Of a DNA stretch of 64,000 nt, positions 56,701-63,185 are shown piece after piece. Each line of letters opens with the position of its first letter. Within the stretch, counting starts at the first letter, position 1. Below the pieces are notes generated by a model, which was given only the letters and a program-made list of their open reading frames with translations, made no database searches and was not told where the DNA came from. A program made the translations under genes and the position numbers. Source of the stretch: Streptomyces profundus (GTDB taxonomy: Bacteria > Actinomycetota > Actinomycetes > Streptomycetales > Streptomycetaceae); the NCBI RefSeq assembly GCF_020740535.1, contig NZ_CP082362.1:4586501-4650500 (forward strand). Reading direction: 5' to 3'.

Positions 56701-59544
56701 GACCGGATGCCCGATCCGCGGACCGGCGATCTCAGCCTGGTGGGCGAGAAGACCGGCGGATACGCCACCCACAACATCCGCAACTTCCAGTCCTTCGAGC
56801 TGGGCGGGGACGGGCTGCCCAAGGCGAACGGCGGCTGGATCACCGTCTCCCCGCAGGGCAAGGAGACCAGCGTCGGCCGGGTCGAGCCCGACGGGGGCAT
56901 GTTCCGGAACCACCGGAACGCCGAGCAGCGCCCGCCGAACTTCTACCGCTGGCTGCTCTCCCCTGAGTTCCGCAACGTGGACACCGGCGCCCGCGAGGGG
57001 CTGCACTTCCTGCTGCCGAACGGGTTCTTCCACCGGAACCACCGCTTCACCACCGACGGCAACCACGCGGCCTTCATGATGGACAGCCGGTACCAGACGT
57101 TCGACTTCCAACGCACCAACGCCGCCGGGGAGATCGTCCAGCGGGGCATCCAGGGCATCAGCTCGCGCGGCTGGAACACCGTCACGGTGCCGTCCGGCGG
57201 GCGGATATCGGGGGAGACCAGGCCGCTGACCAACGGCAACACCCTCACCGTGGGCGACGATGTCGCGCTGCCACCCGGCGCCGTCCGGCACGCCGACCAC
57301 CTGCCCTGGACGGAGGGCCCCGGCAAGCTGTCCGGACACCGGACCTTCGACACCGAGCACTTCGTCAATCCGCCGGCCGGCGTCAACAAGGACCGCAACC
57401 AAGTGGCCTGGCAGGACCAGTTCCGCGCCGACGTCCCCCCGAACGGCGACTGGTACACCAGGGCGGCCGGCGCCGAGTGGCAGGTCGCCCGGATGGGCTT
57501 CAAGGACGGCAACATCCTCGACTTCCGCCCCCGCCCCGCCGAACGGCCCGCCGGCACGGCCGGCAACGGCGACCTCGACTTCCAGCGCACCGTGCACGGC
57601 GACCACCCCGCCCCGGCGGGCGGCAACCGGCCGGCCGCCAACGCCTACACGCACAGCGACTGGGTCCTCTACAACCACCACGGGAAGCTGCTGGGCCGCC
57701 AGGACACCTTCCCCGGCATCGGGCCCGGCGGCGCCGACCTCCAGGTCGTCAGCCGCTACAAGGACAGCCCCCTGGGGGCAGGGAAGATCGCCTGGACGGG
57801 GAGCGACGGGACCAGCGGATACCGCAAGCTCGCCTCGCGGAACGACATGGGCCACCACAACTACTTCGACCGCGAGTCCTACCGGGACTTCGTCAACACC
57901 CCGACCGGCCCTCAACTGGTGCGCGAGGTGCGGCTGTTGGGGGACAACACCACCGTGGTCTCCTGGAGGTCGCGGGCCGGTGCCGACGGTGCGCCGGACG
58001 AGTGGCGCTGGAACAAGGTCGACCGCCACGGCAACATCATGTCCTTCGGCGCCCCCGAGCAGCGGATCAGGCACTGGTTCGACGACATGCGGCGCTGGGA
58101 GGACCGCGTCGTGGACATCCCCGCCGGCCGCGCCGACCCGCCGGCGGGCGCCTACACCAGCCCCGGTGGCGGTCACACCGTCGTCCAGGAGCTGCCCGTG
58201 GAGGTCGGCAGCGCCCTGCGGCAGGCGTTCAACTACAAGCCGCTGCGCACCCGGGAGTACTTCCCCGACCCCGCCAGCCTGACCGGCCTCGGCCGCACCC
58301 AGGACAACCTCCGTGCCCTCACCTGGAAGGAGTTCGAGGGCGGCGCCGTGGCCCGCCGCAAGACCCCGTTCGGCGACGACGGCTCGTTCCAGGAGCTGGA
58401 GAGCATGTCCAAGCAGTGGCGGCGCTGGGTCCTGGACACCGAGACCAACCAGTGGAAGGTGATCACCGAGCGGTCGGTCGCCGGCTATGTGCGGGAGCTG
58501 CCCGCCTCGTCGTTCACCGCCGAGGGCGCCGGCCGGTTCGCCGGCGACCTCCGGTACTCCGGTCGGGAGACGTACTACATCGGCGTCATGAACGAGTACC
58601 GCGGCTTCGAGCGGATGTACCGACAGCCACGGCGCACCCCCTGGGGGTCGCCGGTGACGGAGACCGGCGAGTCCACCTACACCCCGTTCGCGGTGCGGAA
58701 CATCCAGCACATGTTGGTCGAGTTCGGGCAGGAGTTCGTCCTCGACTTCCTGGTGACCCTGGCCGTCCTGGCCGCCCTGCCGGGCGAGTTCACCTGGACC
58801 GACGTGGCGCAGGCCGCGTTGAGCGCGACGATCTCCAGCTCCGTCAAGACCAGCTTCATCGGAGCCCACAACCTGGCCGCCCAGCACACCCAGTTCCGGC
58901 TCGGGCTCAACTGGCAGGACCGGGGCTTCCCCTACCGGTTCCGCCAGGACGACGACGACTGGGCGGGCGAGTGGGCGTCGAACGAGTTCGTGCTCCGCTG
59001 GCGCGGCGGCACCTACGACTTCATCAAGGACGGCTTCGTCGCCGCGCCGCTCGGCGCCTTCCTCGGCAACCTGGCCGCCCTGGAGGTCTTCGGCATCAAG
59101 GACTCCGAGGGCAACAGGCACGACGTCTCGATCAGCGAGGCCGCCCTGCTGGCCGGCGCCGCCGCCGCCAGCGCGGCGTTCGGCACGGTGGTCACCGGCA
59201 TCGCGAAGAACTCGCTCCAGAACACCGCCGCCACCCGCTGGTACCACCGGCAGGGGGCCATCGACTTCACGTTCGCGCCGATCGTCACCAAGTTCATCGA
59301 CAAGTCCATCGGCATCCTCGTCCTGGCGCCCTTCGTCCGCGACTCGATCGGCGTCGTCCCGCCCACGACCGGCGTCCAGGCGGGCACCCCGGTGGAACCC
59401 CCGCCCCTCCCGGACGGGTCCGTGGTGGCGGCGGCCATGCTGGAGCCCCCGCCCCTGCCCGAGTTCGGCACCGACCTTCCCGTCCTCGGCCACCTGAGCC
59501 CCTACCCGCCGCCCGTGATGCCCGACTGGGAGAACACACCGTGA
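47725..59544 (+). CDS. Giant (3,939-residue) T7SS-associated protein with beta-rich repeats
   Basis: This single uninterrupted 11.8-kb gene starts at the ATG at 47725 (GAAGGGA ribosome site). Residues 1-160 are helical and resemble T7SS-substrate leaders (FFIGKTAEALREEMDDRVRKF). Two or three membrane helices lie at about 163-210. From ~420 to ~1040 the chain is Pro/Thr/Gly/Ser-rich, with TP-rich runs at 572-622 and the motif FADQGRGL twice (~513 and ~773). From ~1040 to ~2250 degenerate modules recur, marked by PVPGxxV (near 1183, 1391, 1522, 1893, 2040, 2183) and THD(V/A)(V/I) (near 1080, 1214, 1422, 1555). Then ~1,400 residues rich in Trp/Tyr/Asn/Gly beta-type sequence, a hydrophobic region at about 3665-3880 and a Pro-rich tail. 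No toxin or enzyme domain is recognised. It overlaps the next gene by 4 nt. Confidence 0.85.
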   Translation: MPRPPDWSALDLGSDPTPGDPDRLEALIEAQKAIVDLATELDDDLEELMRENSEFFIGKTAEALREEMDDRVRKFVQSFAEAHESVRTALTTYHEAMVTQQGIADGALSAVDGMDEDDAEFAGHKETAENAGDALEAAAATAASAIQEAGSNISSMIDPCEAFWKFLQFFVIALILPAIILGGPTAILFLTLSAVLLVKTAIDFAGGRASVTELVLSVLGMLVPTTRGLNVAGITRAISNFGSKGWAGAGGSFRQLVINVGKGSWGSFKGAGSIIANTHKHLRIGGAWSSSPMALKMTWVKDFGTYIAAHFTRYGWTAIFLPVNVGEIGVKSFSGLASAFKISLWNRGVLGQYRAGAVVHGTNVIDVRALHGFDNMGRPQVNSALWARYQPGGSNVANYLAAPPKHAWSNVSGAPIITIGGGFTPSSAFGSVADLTLAPPTPGNSSTVSLLGPGGRSPIPSPNSSVADLSLPTPTLPRGLDRPGGTMNDLPTQQGGQGGSMADLRPVQPIAVSFADQGRGLAPPSPVVANTTADGIGNTAGDFYIAGTPTVVTHMPSPSGQIVGVQTPMPASMPTPTAITTPTATPTPAGASVTSTTPVVTATPTPTTTPAPTATTTSAISGGVTPTSMPNGSTVHVGGIVPNGSVGAGGNATIDVSQGSFSPIRLQDGADGSRIASAGGSQGQLPVVNIGGTQQLGEMSPMPAAGVTPARGDVSGITAAHHGGGNVPGALSGGQPVSFVGGQSGVPGGAGRGTAGDGAQDLNLGSVSPIPVHFADQGRGLGTPDIAQAGAGARQFADTHLGPVDAPAAPGARGTAPEGNPGAVTDDVVAVVPTVRPLPSASGGGQLGDLPGQAGGGAVGRPGGASVAQATGDLAAPTQALVPPVNAGAVGGSGAAPAVRQTVGEITTPVDGIRPVNLSAVGTRAAAPVEGVPTAPPRAGDGAGAEGGPPGRQGGQAEPGSGVVTVESIAPLARSATPTNTPPPAATSQALVPDGPPPPAPARAGGGGPAAIPPGAGAHPHGAGPLAGHTVVTPPGATPWLVGPGGARVVGADATRVGDLGWSFTAPGQRVGAVVDSSGQRTHDVVPLTGRGDQTTGEFAAVPLGGDRTPILLSRQGEPDPAPVGFLGDSFAVHRPGGTIHFHDLDGALLGSSHRLPGPGGHALMVDPGARRAYVAGPDGEPLAGAQVRRIGGDGLLVERPGRPALLVGADGVRTHDVIRLPEQGGHRWTLAIPSEGHRGGPVLIRGVDEVVPAGPGGSVTPLGQHGNLVRIGGGAPLLVDDAGRVAPAVTLKNRNGDVTDLVLAPAAGRTEAPAVYRSDGRLFSDEVTSGFDGNRIVVQSAATYTVHGPDGALLGSGAGRAGGPLGAGNRLTVPGPGGRPGVVGPDGAPVPGAAVVPWDGDAFLVRVPGQRPGVVDASGVHTHDAIRLGTGNGDPHGFVTVPLRDGGTPTVHGPDGRPMPHVTAGVDGSSLTIRPAGGSTTTLYDLTGGFNGLRHQLVGGHEMVLSAGAAPRVVDAAGQPVPGSSVARVGDGAGHLVRVPGHDPVVIDAATGARTHDVVELPGQPGAAADEFVLIPRGGTGPAVVVHADGRLVDGSLVTPLSTGEHLVKTGDTTRLIGADGSVGHTVRTLTGQQGRPDLLVLVRSDGQVYPHPRDVDGVPLTDRRVEYRESTPQPTRANPHPATERQFSVYTADNRGAHFSADTGRFTGEGPGGAGMHRVGPDEYRLLGPEDQAAVRRQLIESSGRPTVTPPGLDDTDRIVFMMPTTRIDPPVQGRPAVDPAGAHPHGGLPLGRADGDGPQDFLVTPEAGGPPVLRGPAGEVRGEAPTVEGNTVTVVRGNITHRYDATTGDWRLRTHQFDAGPWANHEVRVPNTALDADARPALVDRATGQPVPGTSVDELGDQSFRVTHDTHGGGVVVDRAGAELGTSQRLWDFQGQATDDYVLVPARGADPGAAATPPPPVLQTRGGDVIDGARVIPTGDGHRVTRVGSPETVAVHGPGGRLQHLDHGIRGGTALDGNRLIVPPGGNARVVDDTGRPVPGTEVVATRPDEHLITTGDELIGLGRTGGAADVPLPLGGRHADGPDLTLHTGTGGAGPRVVERQPGGQVQIAGAGEITFAGREIQIVRGTSTAVHDAAGGALLRDVHRVAGTPGFDAADLVVPGPGARAGDGAPRLVRAGAEVPGSQVSELPGGGYLVRADGTQRVLDQHAQPHPGALPVTLPDGTAGIAVRSQQADGRHLFIDSNGRLDGHHNPRFDTADDGTGTLGVTWERGTLDYRITAGEAGPGSQLVQESYPVRGGGPARTLEIDHRGGAPVAQFRAGDGTTTPAVPQRWDGYAGYRAEAGDGGAHTVVTHRGQVTHSAVPLSPRHGDPDAFVFRPVADGPGGPGGPVLRQPDGAGHPARFHPGRDSWEFTNDAGVTRRHGLDGGFVEETFTARGGTFNNYRLRLPADLTGATVRPPGGRREIPVTVVPQADGGMRVHHNTLHAAVNPATGAVTHEVLTLSRAGDARPPTHVFTDVADHRTLPAPRADDGADVPNTTVHRTADDDVLLRRTDNPTTEYFDGVTGAFRFTETTLDGAGDALPGTLVRTHETVRDGQVFRAFDLLNHDRTAVGGWSVTGRQAIPTSPDPGTGVRVRNADRSETWVIDARGRVVVHIGAADAATHVRVGRVFDWEGGGPPTVTTHRVVALGDSGGRRFFDVDAAGRPGAVRDGELNRLDGQRLTPEGANFRSTEHAAGLRDGEWKDYGIDGRLVEQRINIVNRGVRQDDHFYKVTYQHDAGGKITGGTWEHWRPNPAYRPPADGAPATVPRSVAPPPVAPLLDRGRVDVKGVNEGHITLLTNNVDGLRGFVFERRPLPGGGSLDAHAPGTVESFVNTYGGVRIGKNQRERWQELDVNGNAAGHGIRIWGTSKKTFFDYHDGWHISRSQSGPVHHYRETPQGGYILAHRDPGNAFSFKAGEQGRWYRYDADFAPQATGERRWGAFGHGWRDRMPDPRTGDLSLVGEKTGGYATHNIRNFQSFELGGDGLPKANGGWITVSPQGKETSVGRVEPDGGMFRNHRNAEQRPPNFYRWLLSPEFRNVDTGAREGLHFLLPNGFFHRNHRFTTDGNHAAFMMDSRYQTFDFQRTNAAGEIVQRGIQGISSRGWNTVTVPSGGRISGETRPLTNGNTLTVGDDVALPPGAVRHADHLPWTEGPGKLSGHRTFDTEHFVNPPAGVNKDRNQVAWQDQFRADVPPNGDWYTRAAGAEWQVARMGFKDGNILDFRPRPAERPAGTAGNGDLDFQRTVHGDHPAPAGGNRPAANAYTHSDWVLYNHHGKLLGRQDTFPGIGPGGADLQVVSRYKDSPLGAGKIAWTGSDGTSGYRKLASRNDMGHHNYFDRESYRDFVNTPTGPQLVREVRLLGDNTTVVSWRSRAGADGAPDEWRWNKVDRHGNIMSFGAPEQRIRHWFDDMRRWEDRVVDIPAGRADPPAGAYTSPGGGHTVVQELPVEVGSALRQAFNYKPLRTREYFPDPASLTGLGRTQDNLRALTWKEFEGGAVARRKTPFGDDGSFQELESMSKQWRRWVLDTETNQWKVITERSVAGYVRELPASSFTAEGAGRFAGDLRYSGRETYYIGVMNEYRGFERMYRQPRRTPWGSPVTETGESTYTPFAVRNIQHMLVEFGQEFVLDFLVTLAVLAALPGEFTWTDVAQAALSATISSSVKTSFIGAHNLAAQHTQFRLGLNWQDRGFPYRFRQDDDDWAGEWASNEFVLRWRGGTYDFIKDGFVAAPLGAFLGNLAALEVFGIKDSEGNRHDVSISEAALLAGAAAASAAFGTVVTGIAKNSLQNTAATRWYHRQGAIDFTFAPIVTKFIDKSIGILVLAPFVRDSIGVVPPTTGVQAGTPVEPPPLPDGSVVAAAMLEPPPLPEFGTDLPVLGHLSPYPPPVMPDWENTP

Positions 59545-61841
59545 CCGACGACCGCATCCGCGTCGCGCCCCGCACCAGGGGCGCGCACCGGACCATCACC
59601 CAGGCCCTCGGCGCGGCCCCGGACGGGGCGGTGATCAGCATCGCGCCGGGCGAGTACCACGAGTCCTTCCGACTGATCCGCCGGGTGACGCTGGTCCCGC
59701 AGTACGGCAACGGCTCGGTGACCATCGCCGTGCCGGCGGCGGCCGGCGCGCTGACCGTCGCCGCCCCCAACTGCCGGGTCCGCGGCCTGGTCGTCCGGGG
59801 CACCGACCCGGGGGAGACGCTGCTGCGCGTCGAGGACGCGGCCGGCCTGACCCTGGAGGACTGCCTCGTCACCCACGGCCGGGCCGAGGTGCTGGGCTCG
59901 CGCACCGTCGTGCCGGGGGCGGGCCGGCCGGTCGGCGACATCCCGCTCGACCACGACCTGGCCACCGAGCTGGCCGACCCCACGGCCGGCGGCGTCCTGG
60001 TGACCCGCCGCACCCGGCTGCGGGCCGCCCGCCACACGGCGCTGCATGTCACGGGCGACGCGCTGGCCCGTCTTGACGACACCAGCATCATGGACGTGGA
60101 GGGGATCGGCGTCGCCGTCTCGGGGTCCGCCGTGCTCCGCGCCGACCAGCTGCGGGTGCACGGGGGTTCGGGCTCGGCGCTGCGGGCCCTGGACGCCTCC
60201 CGGGTGCTGCTGCGCGGCAGCGGCCTCTTCGGCGCCGGCCGCAACGGGGTGCTGGTGCAGGACGCGGCGGAGGCGCTGCTGACCGACTGCCGGGTCGAGA
60301 ACGCGGCCCGCTCCGCCGTGCGTCTCGACCACACGGCGCGCGCCCAGATCGAGGAGTCCACCCTCGCCGGCGCCAGGCTGTCGGGCGTCGAAGTCCGCGA
60401 CCAGGCACGGGTGATGATGCGCGGCGTCCGGATCAGCGGCGGCGAGACGGGGGTGCGTCTGCGCTCCCAGGAGGAGTCGGTGCTGCTGCACTGCTCGGTG
60501 ACGGGCCAGCAGGGCAACGGCATCGAGCTGGCGGCCGGCGCCGACCCGCGCGTGCGCGGGGTGCGGGTGGCCCGCACCGGCAAACACGGGGTGAGCGTCG
60601 GCGAGAGCTCCCGTGGCACGTTCGACCACTGCGATGTGATCGCCAGCGGCTTCCCCTCGATCCATGTCGGCAGGGACGCGGCGCCCCGCTTCCGTGGCTG
60701 CCGGGTCTTCGACTCCGCGCACGACCTCGGCGTCGCCGAGGACGCCAACCCGACGTTCGAGAACTGCGTGGCGATCAACGTCGCCGCACCCCGGCTCCCC
60801 GGCGCCCCGCGCGGCGGCGCCGCCGCGCCAGGCGCCAGGCAGCCGGGTCCTGGCCGCCAGGGCCGGGACGCAGGGCCGCCCCGTGGGCCCCAGGGGCCCA
60901 CGGGGCCCGCGGGGCCCACGCGCTCCGGCGGGCGGGCCGCGGCCACGCCCTCCGGCCAGGCCGCGACCGCGCCGGGGTCGGCGCACCCCCGGCAGGGCTC
61001 CGACGACGACGCGCCCGAGGTCGAGTCGCTGACCGATCTGCTGGCGGAGCTGGACGAGTTGGTGGGTCTTGAGAACGTCAAGCGGGACGTCGGCGGCATG
61101 GTCAAGCTGATGCAGACCGTCCGGATGCGGCAGGAGGCCGGGCTGCCGGCGCCGCCGCTCAGCCGCCATCTGGTGTTCGCCGGCAACCCCGGCACCGGCA
61201 AGACCACCGTGGCCCGGCTCTACGGCCGGCTGCTGCACGCCCTCGGGCTGCTCTCCCGGGGCCATCTGGTGGAGGTCGACCGCAGCGCGCTCGTCGGCGA
61301 GTACATCGGCCACACGGGCCCCAAGACCACCGAGGCGTTCCAACGGGCGCGCGGCGGCGTGCTGTTCATCGACGAGGCGTACGCGCTGACGCCCCCGGGG
61401 GTCGCGCAGGACTTCGGCATGGAGGCCATCGCCACCCTGGTGAAGCTGATGGAGGACCACCGCGACGAGGTCGTCGTCATCGCCGCCGGCTACCCGGAGG
61501 AGATGGACCGCTTCATCGGCTCCAACCCGGGCCTCGCGTCCCGGTTCACCCGCAGCCTGCTGTTCACCGACTACTCGACGGAGGAGCTGGTGCGGATCGT
61601 GGAGCACCACGCGCGCCGGCACCGCTACGACCTCACCGAGGGAGCCCGCTCCGCGCTCGCCACCCACATCGGGGCCATCCCCAGGGGCGAGCGCTTCGGC
61701 AACGGACGCACCGCGCGCCAGCTCTTCCAGCAGATGACGGAGCACCAGGCGATGCGGGTCGCCGAACTGACCGCGCCCAAGGACCAGGAGCTGATGGCCC
61801 TGGACGAGAACGACCTGCCCGTGCCCCTGTCCACGTCCTGA
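59541..61841 (+). CDS. Fusion of right-handed beta-helix and EccA/CbxX-type AAA+ ATPase
   Basis: This 766-residue protein has an N-terminal pectin-lyase-like beta-helix (about 1-410: repeated short strands such as RNGVLVQDAAEALLTDCRVENAARSAVRLDH), a collagen-like Gly-Pro-rich linker (about 430-475, GPQGPTGPAGPTR) and a CbxX/CfxQ AAA+ domain (about 495-766) with LVGLENVKRDV, Walker A FAGNPGTGKTT, Walker B GVLFIDEAYAL, sensor GSNPGLASRF and GRTARQLFQQ. The AAA part matches EccA of ESX systems, which handles substrates in the cytoplasm. The GTG at 59541 overlaps the giant gene stop (GTGA), a strong hint that the two proteins act together. Confidence 0.92.
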   Translation: MTDDRIRVAPRTRGAHRTITQALGAAPDGAVISIAPGEYHESFRLIRRVTLVPQYGNGSVTIAVPAAAGALTVAAPNCRVRGLVVRGTDPGETLLRVEDAAGLTLEDCLVTHGRAEVLGSRTVVPGAGRPVGDIPLDHDLATELADPTAGGVLVTRRTRLRAARHTALHVTGDALARLDDTSIMDVEGIGVAVSGSAVLRADQLRVHGGSGSALRALDASRVLLRGSGLFGAGRNGVLVQDAAEALLTDCRVENAARSAVRLDHTARAQIEESTLAGARLSGVEVRDQARVMMRGVRISGGETGVRLRSQEESVLLHCSVTGQQGNGIELAAGADPRVRGVRVARTGKHGVSVGESSRGTFDHCDVIASGFPSIHVGRDAAPRFRGCRVFDSAHDLGVAEDANPTFENCVAINVAAPRLPGAPRGGAAAPGARQPGPGRQGRDAGPPRGPQGPTGPAGPTRSGGRAAATPSGQAATAPGSAHPRQGSDDDAPEVESLTDLLAELDELVGLENVKRDVGGMVKLMQTVRMRQEAGLPAPPLSRHLVFAGNPGTGKTTVARLYGRLLHALGLLSRGHLVEVDRSALVGEYIGHTGPKTTEAFQRARGGVLFIDEAYALTPPGVAQDFGMEAIATLVKLMEDHRDEVVVIAAGYPEEMDRFIGSNPGLASRFTRSLLFTDYSTEELVRIVEHHARRHRYDLTEGARSALATHIGAIPRGERFGNGRTARQLFQQMTEHQAMRVAELTAPKDQELMALDENDLPVPLSTS

Positions 61842-61856
61842 CCCCGAGGCAACCAG

Positions 61857-62723
61857 ATGACACGAAAGCGACAACAGTCCGCACCTCGGTTCGCGGCGGC
61901 CTTCGCGCGCAGACCGGCCGTGGCACGCCGGGGACTGCTGCCGGGGCGGCGGGTGTTCACCTCCCTGGTCTGGGGGGTCGCCCTGGTGGCGCTGATCGTC
62001 GGCTCGGTCCGGCTCGTCGGCGTCGTGCTGCCGGGTGGCGACCAGGGCGAACCCGTGGCCGCCCCCGCGCCCACCGCGCCGCCCCCCGAACCCGAGCCCG
62101 AGCCGGCACCCGTGCTCGAAGGGCCGGCGGAACCGCCCGAGGAGCCGACCGAGGAGCCCGAGGAGGAACCGGAGCCGGACCCCGAGCCCGACCCCGCCCC
62201 GCCGCCGCCCCCCGACCCCGAACCGGACCCGGACCCGGATCCGGAGCCAGACCCCGAGCCCGATCCGGACCCGGAGCTCCTCCGCGAGGAGAACGGCCTC
62301 CCCCAGGTCGGCGGCGTCTACGCGCTCCAGAACGCCACCAGATGCCTGGACGTGCCGAACAGCACCACCGAGGTGGGCGGGCCGATCCAGCAGTGGAACT
62401 GCAACGGCAGCGACGCCCAGCAGTGGCTGGTCGGCGGGACCGACCAGCCGGACACCTTCACGCTGTCGGCCATGGGCAACTGCCTGGACCTGCCGTTCGG
62501 CAGCACGGAGCACGGCATCGACATGATGATGTGGCAGTGCAACGGGTCGGAGCCCCAGAAGTGGCGGATCGAGCCACTCGGCGACGGCGCCGTGCAACTG
62601 GTCGCGGTCCTCAGCAACTACTGCCTTGAGGTGCCGAACGCCTCCGTGAGCCTCGGCGAGAAGGTCCGCCAGTGGGGGTGCAACGGCACCCCCGCCCAGA
62701 CCTGGCGCCTGCACCGCCTCTGA
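61857..62723 (+). CDS. Membrane-anchored ricin-type lectin
   Basis: This 288-residue protein has a basic N-terminus, one membrane helix (about 34-56), a ~75-residue Glu/Asp/Pro stalk (EPDPDPDPEPDPE) and a C-terminal beta-trefoil. Three QxW-type repeats are visible: IQQWNCNGSDAQQW, MMMWQCNGSEPQKW and VRQWGCNGTPAQTW, each preceded by a C-L-D/E-V/L-P strand (RCLDVPNS, NCLDLPFG, YCLEVPNA). It should display a carbohydrate-binding head outside the membrane. It starts 15 bp after the AAA fusion stop and is probably the last gene of that operon. A small hairpin (TGACGC-G-GCGTCA) overlaps its stop. Confidence 0.9.
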   Translation: MTRKRQQSAPRFAAAFARRPAVARRGLLPGRRVFTSLVWGVALVALIVGSVRLVGVVLPGGDQGEPVAAPAPTAPPPEPEPEPAPVLEGPAEPPEEPTEEPEEEPEPDPEPDPAPPPPPDPEPDPDPDPEPDPEPDPDPELLREENGLPQVGGVYALQNATRCLDVPNSTTEVGGPIQQWNCNGSDAQQWLVGGTDQPDTFTLSAMGNCLDLPFGSTEHGIDMMMWQCNGSEPQKWRIEPLGDGAVQLVAVLSNYCLEVPNASVSLGEKVRQWGCNGTPAQTWRLHRL

Positions 62724-62730
62724 CGCGGCG

Positions 62731-63108
62731 TCAGCGGCGATGCGGCTCTGGCTCGCCGACCCGCGGCCCGTCCGCCTCCACCCAGGCGTGCGCGGCGAAC
62801 GGCGGTGTCCGCACGCCGCCGCACCAGCTCGGCCAGACCCCCGCATCCGGCCCAGCGGGACGGTGGCGAGGGAGCGCGGCAGGCGGAACGTGCCCGCGCC
62901 GTGGGTGCTGGTCGCCGTCACCTCGGTGCGGCAGCCGCGCGAGCAACCGCGCGACGAGCGCGCGGACGTCCTCGGCCGCCCGGTCCTCGTCGACCGGCTG
63001 CTTCCTGGACGGTTCGGCGGCGATCGGCTGCTCGTCGGTGCCGCCCGGCAGGGCATGGCTGAGGAGGCCCTTGGCGCAGGTCAGGCATCGGCCGTCGGCG
63101 GTGGACGC
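62731..63108 (-). pseudogene. Decayed lasso-peptide B1/B2 (RRE / transglutaminase-like protease) remnant
   Basis: The C-terminal frame ends VWPSWCGGVRTPPFAAHAW then VEADGPRVGEPEPHRR, a close match to the end of actinomycete lasso-peptide B2 proteins (catalytic His in AHAW). The preceding part of B2 is found in another frame (GAGTFRLPRSLATV then PLGRMRG), so a frameshift lies near 62840, and the expected catalytic Cys before LPRS is replaced. Further upstream the frame open from 63108 contains RAAEDVRALVARLLARL, like the end of a PqqD/B1 domain. No start codon of ordinary type, precursor peptide or asparagine-synthetase gene is present. It looks like debris of a lasso cluster. The bases 63109-63185 hold no gene. 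Confidence 0.6.
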
Positions 63109-63185
63109 CTACCGCGGAACCAGGCGGTTCAATCGTGGTGATCATCATAATGTCGCTTAGCGCGACCCCGGGTTACTTTCCTTCG

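Noticed and set aside
50026..59493. Very long minus-strand open frames (50026-55002 and 55069-59493) opposite the giant gene
   Set aside because: They mirror the plus-strand gene's codon bias and show no domains or ribosome sites; the plus-strand frame has the leader, membrane helices and coupled downstream gene.
62080..62285. Apparent tandem nucleotide repeat (GACCCGGAGCCC-like)
   Set aside because: It is in-frame coding for the Asp/Glu-Pro stalk of the lectin protein, so it is explained as low-complexity protein rather than a DNA repeat element.
59502..63056. 1,184-codon minus-strand frame across the beta-helix/AAA gene
   Set aside because: It is shadow over most of its length; only its extreme upstream end (about 62840-62930) holds real similarity, as part of the decayed lasso B2 gene.
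63121..63185. CATAAT at 63146-63151 as a promoter -10 for the acyl-CoA-oxidase-like gene
   Set aside because: No acceptable -35 at 16-18 bp was found.
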